64,000 nucleotides of DNA from Isoetes taiwanensis (taxonomy: Eukaryota; Streptophyta; Lycopodiopsida; Isoetales; Isoetaceae). Every line of letters starts with the position of its first letter. Position 1 is the stretch's first letter. The notes below the pieces were generated by a model. The model was given only the letters and a program-made list of their open reading frames with translations. It was not told where the DNA came from and made no database searches. This document shows, one piece after another, positions 56,358 to 64,000 of this stretch. The DNA is taken from assembly GCA_021234155.1 (NCBI GenBank), contig JAJEKV010000164.1, positions 690,783 to 754,782 on the forward strand, in the 5' to 3' direction. The translations under genes and the position numbers were made by a program.

Positions 56358-56968
56358 TACCTTGTATGGTTCTCGAAGCGAGATTGCCCGCCCCGATGGA
56401 TCAGGCTTCCCGAGATAGAGCATATTGCTGCCGCCGCAGTGGGTTATGTTATCAATGAATGGCTCTTTGAAAATAGTCTTCGCAGCGATATCATTGACTT
56501 CACAACCGAAGCCGCAGCATTCCTGCTCGTTGATCGTGCTGCATAACACTTTCGGCAATTCCGTTGAAGATAAATCTTTGACATTTGCTCTTGGGACTTT
56601 GGTGTGCCGAGTCTTCTACATACAAGTTGAGCAGCCATAACTGAATGATTACCATTCACTATATAATAGTGCATCCCCATGAGGTCATCCTCGGTTTTCC
56701 AAGGGACCAGTTTATTTGTGAGGGGATTGAATGGAATCACATCAGCGGGAGTGAAGACTGGATGTGGGTCTCTCTGAAAGGACTCCACCAAAGTTTTGAC
56801 GTGCTCCATATTCCTTGGTCTAGATGTCAGATTTGCTGGTCCTTGATATAATTTGAACACGTCTATTTTTTTAATGAATGTGACACCGAGAGGAAACAGA
56901 TGCCGGTGATCGTAAATTTTTGCAGTAAAAGTATTCTCTGCCGTCTTTTCCCTTCTTGACCTTTCCAC
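56358..56968 (-). CDS. ParB-like-domain exon of Element B
   Basis: A 174-residue uninterrupted minus-strand frame: HRHLFPLGVTFIKKID, NMEHVKTLVESFQRDPHPVF, TPADVIPFNPLTNKLVPW, DDLMGMHYYIVNGNHSVMAA (the G-x-H-S-x2-A-A box of the ParB/sulfiredoxin fold), then IYLQRNCRKCYAA; a frameshifted continuation (STINEQECCGFGCEVNDIAA, then PYK) reaches the donor near 56,357. It is the better preserved homologue of 46,890-47,205. Whether it binds nucleotide or DNA cannot be told from sequence. The usual second Arg/His is Ser in both copies. Confidence 0.65.
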
Positions 56969-56989
56969 CTAGAAGATTTGCAGGCACCT

Positions 56990-57772
56990 CTAGCAAGGCC
57001 GAGCTATTCTTAATGTGAGCTTCTTTGGCTCTAGCTTCTTAATGGGGACCCTTTTGGCCGGTGTGTCCGCAGGATCCTCGCTATGCCTTGGGCTCGGAGG
57101 TTCACCACCACTTCTAGGACTTCCAGCAGGACTTGGAGTCCGAGGCGCTCTCCTTTGTTTTTTTGGTGTCCTCTCCTTCTCAAGGCTCTCCGGCCTGTGC
57201 TTCTTCTTTTTCCCATCCGTTTCCTCTGTCTCCACTTCCTTTCCCTCTGTTTCCTGTGTCGCCTTTCCTTCCTTCTGCCCCTTGCCTTCCCTATCCTTTT
57301 CTTTCCTTGCCCTTTTCTTTTCCTTCTTTTCCCTCTTTTCTTTATCTTCCTTCTCTTTCTTTTCCTTCTCTTCCTTTTCCTTCTCTTCCTTTTCCTTCTC
57401 TTCCTTTTCTTTAGATTGTTTCTTTTCCTTCTTTTCCATATCTGGATCTTTGTGATCCTTTCTCTTAACTTTCCTCTTGCCGCCGCTTTCTTTCCTTCCT
57501 CCGGTTCCTGGACATCCTCGATGAGAAGATGAGGAGTCTTTGTGGGGCCGCAGTGTATCCCTAGGTTGTCTTGTCTTCTTCTTGCTCACCGCTTTTAGCG
57601 GGCCGTGTCCACAATGGCGGTAGTTTCTTTGGGCTATTGCCTTGACAACGAATGAAGGCGAGTTTTTCGACTCGTTCATCCGATTGCGAAGAATCATAAA
57701 GCCCCTCAAGATTTCTTGTGGACCTTTGATGTCAGCTTCTTCAAAGTCTGTTGTAACGACGGCAAATACCAA
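56990..57772 (-). CDS. Lys/Glu-rich N-terminal exon of the Element B ParB-like gene
   Basis: A 260-residue minus-strand frame. The N-terminus MVFAVVTTDFEEADIKGPQE...FMILRNRMNESKNSPSF looks folded. Residues about 85-170 are a KEKEE/KEKKE charged run of single alpha-helix or disordered type. A basic, Pro/Ser-rich tail ends IKKLEPKKLTLRIARPC. A 21-bp gap with a stop separates it from the ParB-like frame, so an intron or a small frameshift joins them. The charged run resembles the Lys-rich exon at 46,100 of Element A in composition only. The plus-strand frames over it are mirror frames. Confidence 0.55.
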   Translation of the reverse strand: MVFAVVTTDFEEADIKGPQEILRGFMILRNRMNESKNSPSFVVKAIAQRNYRHCGHGPLKAVSKKKTRQPRDTLRPHKDSSSSHRGCPGTGGRKESGGKRKVKRKDHKDPDMEKKEKKQSKEKEEKEKEEKEKEEKEKKEKEDKEKREKKEKKRARKEKDREGKGQKEGKATQETEGKEVETEETDGKKKKHRPESLEKERTPKKQRRAPRTPSPAGSPRSGGEPPSPRHSEDPADTPAKRVPIKKLEPKKLTLRIARPC

Positions 57773-58620
57773 GCCTTGCTTCTTAACGAACCGCCTACAT
57801 TTGCAATGCTAGTGAGACATCAAAGTGGGATCATAAAACTTCCAAATTCCACATAGTACACAATTATTCTCTCTGCTTCAAAGTATCTTCACGCACCACC
57901 CGATCCAATCCTCGCTGGACCGCCTTGGCAACCAACTTCATTTGGACCAAGATACTGGCCGGTAAATGCCTACCAAGCTTTCGTGGTTCCGTCTCCCTTA
58001 TAAGGAGGCAGAGTTTCTTCCGCATCTCCTTTAGAGCCCAGAAGAGAGAGGGGCTCACCCGCATTACTTCCATGCACCAAGCACTGCCTATCAAAGATCA
58101 TAGTCCGGTCGGATTGAAATTGTGTTTCCAAGACGAAGATAGCCGCAACAAAGAGGCATCAGAACAAAGAGGCATCAAGAAATGGTTTGAACAAGCAGCA
58201 CAATAGGTTGTGGTTGGCAAAAACCGCCCATGCGCCATTTGTATCACCCAAAGGCATAAGCACGGAGGCTGATCGTATGCCTATCCCCGCTTTGTCGAAG
58301 AGGCCTTTCCACCAGTTCAAACCACTCCCTTCGCAATATTCGAGGAAGATGGTTCAAGGAGAGTGGATCGGACCGGGTGGAGGCACCCGCGATTCGTGAG
58401 GAGATACCACAACGTAACAAGCGCATGCATCGGATGACTAGGCAAATGGCGCCGTGGTTCATTTGCATCCGAAGTTCAAGGCATAAGCAAATGGAAGCAG
58501 TTCGAATGCATTTCCCTCAAATGAGTCAGCCATGCCTTCCACCCGAGCCCCTCCCTTCCAAATATTCGCGGAAGATGGTTGGAAGGAGAGTGGCTCGATC
58601 GGGTCGAGGCACCCGCGATT
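57773..58620 (-). other. Possible 5' exons of the Element B ParB-like gene
   Basis: Minus frames at 57,864-58,094 (SLFWALKEMRKKLCLLI...LVAKAVQRGLDRVVRE, helical) and 58,244-58,468 lie upstream in the same direction. Two related segments at about 58,300-58,390 and 58,540-58,625 repeat CCCTTCC-AATATTC and GGAAGATGGTT...GGAGAGTGG, showing a local duplication. Gene status uncertain. Confidence 0.35.
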
Positions 58621-58677
58621 TATAGGAGAATACATATGCAACGACTCCATTAGTGTTAAAGGACTAGACGCTAGATA

Positions 58678-59030
58678 AAATGGCGCCATGGGCCATTTGC
58701 CAACAACAAGTTCCCAATGTATGTTAATAGACATCAAATGGCCATGGCCATTTGCCAACAACAAGGCCCTATGGTAAGTTAATACACATCAAATGGCGCC
58801 ATGGGCCATTTGCCAACAACAAGTCCCAAATGTATGGACACACATCAAATGGCGCCATGGCCATTTGCCAACAACAAGACCCTATGGTAAGCTACCGTGC
58901 ATCCTAAAGTAAGCTAAGACTCCTAAAGTGCACTTCAATCATCCAAATGGCGCCATGGCTTCATTTGTCAACTATAAGACCCTAAAGTGGTTACTGTGCA
59001 TCTAAATAGCGGTGGCCATTTAGCCCAAAA
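58678..59030. repeat. Tandem 56-bp repeats built on ATGGCGCCATGG
   Basis: Six units start at about 58,678, 58,736, 58,792, 58,848, 58,946 and 59,004, most containing ATCAAATGGCGCCATGG(G)CCATTTGCCAACAACAAG and a CCCTATGGTAAG-like end. Each core is a palindrome. They lie in the divergent spacer between the two genes of Element B. Confidence 0.85.
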
Positions 59031-59039
59031 CAAACAATG

Positions 59040-60090
59040 CAAGTAGACGACATATACCGTGTCCTTTGAGGTAAGCTAGCTTCGCCTCCACATTTTGTTG
59101 AGCTCGCATTGTCCATTTCCATTTCAAGGCTTTGAATTTGGTCCCAAAACCGTGTGTATCTAGATGTGTTGAGGCGGTGAACTCAAGGGGAAATGGCGCC
59201 GTAAATCACCGAAAAAAGGATGAAAAAGGGTTGCTTTAGGGCGCTGGCGCTAGGCGCTGGCGCTTAGGCGCCGGGCGCCGGGCGCTAAGGTCGAGGCGCT
59301 GAGCCGGAATCGAAAAACTAATGAAGCTTAATGAGAAGCTTCGTAAAAAACAGCGCCAACTAGGGCCCATCGCCGCCCAGCGCCCATGCCCGCGGGCGTC
59401 CAGCGCCCATGCCCGCCACCCGCCCACGCCGCCACAGGTGTCCGGGCCGCGGTCCAGCCGTTCGGTTGCCGCGTCCTAGCCATGCCCATGCCCGCCCACC
59501 ACCCACCCCGCCATGCGCGGGCGGTCCAGCGCCCATGCTCGCCTACAATTCAATTTTGAAATTGAATATTTCCCCGCTTAAACGCCACCAAAATTTGAAC
59601 ATAAAATTCAAAATTCCCTACCACCGCTAATTAACATAAAAGTCAAAATTCCCACCAGATATTGAAATTTGATCACACTGGCCCAAATTTGAATCGTCCG
59701 CTTTGAAAATTGTACTTTGCCTTTTAAAGCTCCCTCTTTGCCGCGTGTGGTTCCCACTTAATGCGACCATCCATGCCACAGGCGCAACGCTGCAGTTCGC
59801 TCAGGCGCTGAATCCACTGTTTCGTCTCACCGCCGCTGGCCGCGATAAGGCGCCTTTTTCAGCGCCTAGGCAGAACTTTGCAAGGCGATCGTCTTTGTCG
59901 GCGCTTTCTTCTTCAAGGCCAGAAATCCTGTGTGATTCTTGGCGCTTTCTTCTTGGCTTAATCCTCCTTCTTCTCGAATCTTTCTTGGCGCTTTCTTCTT
60001 GGCTCTTCTTGGCGATTCTTCGCCCAATATATCTGCTGGGATCAGCTTCATTTTCCTCGTTTCTATCGCCTGCTCCAGGACATACCACTA
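59040..60090. promoter_or_regulatory. Divergent promoter and 5' UTR zone of Element B
   Basis: GC-rich 59,240-59,540 with GGCGCTGGCGC and CGCCCATGCCCGC repeats, then AT-rich CAAAATTTGAA-type sequence, then a GGCGCTTTCTTCTTGG-rich leader (59,895-60,020) like the pyrimidine-rich leader of Element A. A TTTTAAAG at about 59,720 could be a TATA-like box. No coding gene is supported; the minus frame at 59,801-60,229 is antisense. Confidence 0.45.
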
Positions 60091-60110
60091 TGGATCTATC
60101 TAATATCAAG
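60091..60110 (+). CDS. First exon of the Element B DUF7869-like gene
   Basis: ATGGATCTATCTAATATCAA (MDLSNIK if the exon ends at AAG) directly followed by a consensus donor GTAAGT at 60,111. An acceptor AACAG at 60,691-60,695 ends the presumed intron, which contains the palindrome cluster. Confidence 0.45.
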
Positions 60111-60329
60111 TAAGTCCACTGTTTCTGGTATAAATTCTGTTCTATTGCTGCCATGTGTATAGAGTGTTCAAATGCTGACATTAATGCTGCTAGGACACAG
60201 AACCTTGGTTTCAATTGCAAAGTTGGCATGGGGTGCCCATGTTATGCATGCCTGCTCTTATTGACACATATACAACAATGGGAGCAAGAATGCATAACAT
60301 AGGCACCCTCGTAGATTTTGTGATGGAGT

Positions 60330-60620
60330 TAAGCCATTTGGTGGAAATGGTGTTGGATCAAATGCCATGGGCATTTGGTCGAAATGGTGTTTTGATCAAA
60401 TGGCCATAGCGCCATTTGATCCAAATTCACACCTATGAATGTGCCATAGGTGTGAATTTGATCAAATGGCCATGGCCATTTGATCCAAACACCATTTTCG
60501 ACTAAAATGGCTTCATGGCGCCATTTGATCCAAGTGTTCACCGTTACACCAAATGGCGCCATGGCGCCATTTAGCTCCAAATTTGGACCAAAATTTATAC
60601 ATTTGTACTAAATAGCGCCA
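60330..60620. repeat. Palindrome and hairpin cluster in intron 1 of Element B
   Basis: GATCAAATGGCC(AT)GGCCATTTGATC-type palindromes recur about six times. TTCACACCTATG...CATAGGTGTGAA gives an outer hairpin around 60,427-60,458. AAATGGCGCCATGGCGCCATTT lies at 60,551-60,572. The layout parallels the intron array of Element A with a different core. Confidence 0.8.
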
Positions 60621-60695
60621 TTTTCGCTTATTTTTTGCTTATTTTTCCTCTATTTCATATGTTCTGAAAAGTGTCGCCTTGCTTGATTGAAACAG

Positions 60696-63600
60696 GTTTA
60701 ATTTTCCCCTGCACAACCTATTCGGCTCTGAGGGACAATTGTTGCCCGGGACATATTTTGAATAGAACCACTCTTCATGGGAAGGAAATAGATCCTTCAA
60801 ATGTAGCAATTGAGGTCAATGAGTCCGGCGGATCCCATCGACAGAAGCTTCCGGTCCCAAGGGAGGGGCGATAACATTGGTGAAGCAAAGAGGGCACATT
60901 CATTCAGTGGCCTAAGAGGGATGTAAAACCAAATGAGTGGCCCTCAAGTGAAGATACGTCTTCGAGATCCCTCAATTTGCCCTCTTCACAAGAGGATTCA
61001 TCTAGTAGTCCATCCGCCAAGAGTCTCACGGACATCGGGCTTTCATCGCCACCGTGGTGAACCAAGCAACACAAAGAACAAATGAAGAAGACGAGATAGT
61101 AGAGGAGATTGAGGTCATGAGAATCTAGCTGCCCGCCTTGGTCTCGTGTTGTTTAAGCCCGAAGATGAGACAGCCTACTACCCGCAAACAGATCTACTAG
61201 GTTTGCCATGCTACATTCTTCACTCCTCAAGACCGGATCTAAATATTCGGAGGCTTAATATAGTCTTTAGTGATCCTCGGGATGCTATAGACGATGAGTT
61301 CTTGGGTGTATCAAAGGTCGGGCTTTCAGTGGGTAACATAATAGATCCAACGGGAAACCAAAATATCAGGTCATGTCATGCTTGTGCTGAGAGGCCTATA
61401 GCTAACAGTCTAGTAACCTGGGAGACCCATGCCGCTTTTGCTTCATGATGGTAGGACAAGCCACAACATTTACAAGCTCTTGTCGCTCTCGAACATGATG
61501 ATTTAGAAGTTGAGTGCTTGGAAGCTGATGTTGAGAAGCAATTCAAGAGGAAAAGGAAATATACATATGTGAAGAGGGTCGAGGGAACCAAGGGGGATGG
61601 CAAGGAGGAGAGGATGTGCGCCAAGGCAATTAAGAGTGATCTAAAATCAACATGTCGCAAGGACTAATGTGTCAAAAACTGAGCCGGCATGAAGTATGTG
61701 CCTTAAGAAAAGAATTTTATTCTCAATCAAGCAAAGGCCGTGGATTACGCTTGTTTTTTGTTTTGATGTGTTGAGTGTAACTTATACGTAAGGCGCTTCT
61801 GAGGCTTAAAAGTAGTGGTCTGCGGGAGTGGAGTGTCACACCGCATGGCGCTGCGGGTTTTAGGAGTTGCTCACCACGCTTTTATAGTTGGAGGAAGAGG
61901 TTCGAAGTTAGGTGGAAACGGGCGGAGCATGGTAATACTGTGCTCTAAGAAGCCTAGATCGCGGTGACACTAGCTACATAAAAAGTGTGCTTGATACCTT
62001 CATTAGTGAGAATGCAGAGAGCATTCCACATAGAAGCAAAAAGGAAAGGATGATATAAGGGAGAATGTTCGCGAAACTTCCTTCCATCCTTAATAAGAAG
62101 AGCATACATAAGGAGGTGGGCCGTGGTGGAAGAATTGACAGAAAGAGTGTAACCTTGCCCTCTTTTTACAATATTTGGAAGAAAGAGTTTCCAGACGCCA
62201 AGATAGCAAAAAAATACAAAGATTCTCCAAGTGTAACATATGTGTAGTCATCAAGCGTAAATTGGAAAGAACAAAAGATATAAGGGAGAGGCGCTAACCT
62301 TTCAATTCAACTACGGCACATATGTTGGAACAACGCCTCGTAGGGAGTCAATATTGGCATTGGCGCATTATCACATCGCGTTCGCCGTAAAGTCACCTCT
62401 CGTGATAATACATGATAAGATGGATCAGGTCAAAACACTCACACCAAGAAGTCACCATCTCGCAAAGTCTGCTTGGAGAGGAGATCGCTTGAAGAGCAGA
62501 CTTGACAGAGCATTGACACATGGTCATGGTGGACGGGCTTATGGCCATTTTCTCTTGATCTTTGGAAGGATGACTCAAACTTTCATGTTGGATCACTTTC
62601 TAGGATCCTACACTATCTTGAGTTGCCGGAAGAAGACAAGTGTGGTGATTTGTGTGGAAGCGTAACTACTGATTGCAAATTGATGCAAGCCCTAAAAGAT
62701 ACTCGACCATCGCAACATAAGCTAGTGCATAAGACACAAGAGAAGATGCCTTCATCTTCTAGTGCCAACTTAGAAGGCTTCAATCCTCTTCCTCGAAATC
62801 TCTACTTACGCTTGGATAATGCATCGGGTCAAAAAAAAATAGATATGTGTTCTCCTACCCTCTTATTTGACATGGCTTAAGGTATTCGATGAGATTCAGG
62901 TTGGCTTCATGATGGTTGGGCACACTCATGACGATATTGATGCATTGTTTGGGAACTTTTCGACGTTAATGAGTTCATCGGATGCTCTAACTTTGCCTCG
63001 AAGTTGCTTTTTTACTTGTTTAGCAAGTGCAATGCAAAGTCTCCCCGCTCCATATTTTGTGGATGAAGTTCCGCATTGAAAGGCTTTGTCAAGGGATATA
63101 TCCCCGATAAGGGCCAACGCCTAACAGCCATACCGAGCCATTGCTATTCGATTTAAAATGGATGGGAAATGGCCCATTATGCAATATAAGATGCGCCAAC
63201 CCATAAAGAGTGGATTCCAGTAAAATGGAATAAGAATGTGGAAGGAGGATGAAAATGGTGAGCCAACGCTACCAACGTGGGTGCCTAAAAATATCCCTCC
63301 AAGGAAGACATTGAAAGATCTCCCGGCCCGCGGCAGACAAAGACGCAAGTACATAGCATTATGGAATTCCTTCGCAAAATCAGGAAGATAGTGTGTTTGC
63401 AACGACAAAGACAAAGCAACTATGGATTACCGAACGCAGATTCTTTTGTGTTTGGAAGATGTATCTCCGTGATCGACCTCAAAATGATAACTTTTGTTGC
63501 GCATAAGGCAAGAACCTCTACAAGCCGCATTTACCCAGAGGTCGATGAAGCCGCCGTTTTGTAAGACCTTTGCCTACATATTGTGGGCCGCCAGATGGGC

Positions 63601-63960
63601 GCCCGGTGTTGCCTATGGATGAGTTCGATCCTCATGCACATGTTACTTAAAGGTATGTTTGTTTTAGTCCCACTGAGACGATGAAACTCCAACGTGGTTG
63701 GGCTTTTACAGAAGAAGATGCCATCCTAGATCCGTAGAGTCTACCAATTATGGTCACATTTATGTATCATGGTGGATGCCCGCTGGTCGTGACTATACTG
63801 TGTTGCTTAACTAAACGCTGGCACCCAATCCATCAGATCCATCAAGGTATGAGAAGTTAGATGCCATACATTATGCATGGGATGCAAATGGCAAAAGACC
63901 CAAGACTGCTCGCATTCCAAAATACATTGTTGACATGTGGGGACATAGCATTAGCTAAAA
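60696..63960 (+). pseudogene. DUF7869-type presumed transposase of Element B
   Basis: Plus-strand segments in order: LGLVLFKPEDETAYYPQTDL (61,135 on); VYVKRVEG-like region, ALRKEFYSQSS (about 61,695) and VCGSGVSHRMALRVLGVAHH (about 61,820); SILNKKSIHKEV and PSFYNIWKKEFPDAKIAKKY (62,075-62,215); VIIHDKMDQVKT (62,400-62,436); YLRLDNASGQKK (62,805-62,840); GFMMVGHTHDDIDALFG (62,905-62,955); and a basic region to 63,560. The order KEFYS, VCG...H, (F)YxxWxxxFPxxK, DxMDQ, LDNxxGQ, GHTHxDxD is that of DUF7869 proteins. The catalytic triad assignment is inference. Stops and frame changes occur, part of which may be introns (for example GTATGT...TTTTAG at 63,653-63,668). Confidence 0.7.
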
Positions 63961-64000
63961 GCTCTCAATCTCAGTCATGTTCTCGATAATCATGTATGTA

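Larger units (their letters stand above)
54304..64000. mobile_element. Element B: second DUF7869/ParB-like element, partial
   Basis: Begins where LINE-2 homology ends and runs off the window. It has the same plan as Element A, inverted: a ParB-like gene on minus (about 58,200 to 55,000), a spacer with palindromic repeats (58.6-60.0 kb), and a DUF7869-like gene on plus (60,091 to beyond 63,960). Introns and spacers carry ATGGCGCCAT-type palindromes. I could not define its TIR: the first 50 bp after the junction do not match the Element A TIR, and the other end is outside the window. Confidence 0.7.

Noticed and set aside
57015-57532. Plus-strand frames of 93-149 residues rich in Ser/Phe/Leu
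   Set aside because: They are mirror frames of the minus-strand Lys/Glu-rich coding exon; the low-complexity codons GAG/AAG read as TTC/CTC on the opposite strand.

Overview
This window looks like nuclear DNA from a large, transposon-rich genome of a non-flowering land plant. The main evidence is a decayed stretch of plastid DNA (about 29.2-30.6 kb and 34.9-35.2 kb) with recognisable rps15, atpA and chlL. ChlL, a subunit of the light-independent protochlorophyllide reductase, is absent from flowering plants but kept by most gymnosperms, ferns, lycophytes and bryophytes. The DNA also has spliceosomal-type introns, plant L1-type LINEs, a hAT element and no operons. I found no intact host protein gene. 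Most short open frames are chance or antisense frames.

Layout. (1) 2.2-6.1 kb: a broken SEN1/MAA3-like superfamily 1 RNA/DNA helicase gene, plus strand. (2) 6.7-11 kb: no recognisable gene. (3) 12.0-16.55 kb: a decayed near full-length LINE (LINE-1) with a pentanucleotide (TTCTA)n tail; further 3' ends with the same type of tail lie at 17.2 and 17.4-18.0 kb. (4) 18-27 kb: AT-rich, with dispersed and local repeats. (5) 27.4-27.7 kb: a tRNA-derived SINE-like head and a heat-shock-element cluster with a TATA box. (6) 28.0-35.3 kb: the plastid insert, split by a minus-strand L1-type LINE with a 17-bp target duplication; that LINE is itself split by a hAT element with an 8-bp duplication. (7) 35.3-36.2 kb: an ORF1-only LINE derivative. 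(8) 38,363-51,245: a 12.9-kb DNA transposon (Element A) with perfect 32-bp terminal inverted repeats and a 4-bp target duplication. (9) 51.5-54.3 kb: LINE-2, related to LINE-1, interrupted at about 54.3 kb. (10) 54.3-64.0 kb: Element B, a second element of the same gene architecture, running off the window.

The most unusual content is Elements A and B. Each carries two divergently transcribed genes. One encodes a DUF7869-type protein that I interpret as a DDE/D transposase (motifs HDKMDQ, LDNxxGQ, GHTHxDxDALFG). The other encodes a protein with a ParB-like fold (motif DGQHSVEAQ / NGNHSVMAAQ); in Element A this is followed by an FCP1/HAD-phosphatase-like segment. The introns, untranslated regions and spacer of each element are studded with an element-specific GC-rich palindrome: CGCGCC(A/T)GGCGCG and relatives in A, ATGGCGCCAT in B. 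One intron of A carries seven such palindromes at about 41-bp spacing, folded into two long near-perfect hairpins. A ParB-like protein beside arrays of short palindromes suggests a protein/site pairing comparable in outline to ParB/parS. That is inference, but the two independent copies make it testable.

Insertion order from the boundaries: plastid DNA, then the L1-type LINE, then hAT at 28-35 kb. Separately, a LINE-related host sequence (37.4-38.36 and 51.25-54.3 kb) was entered by Element A and by Element B.
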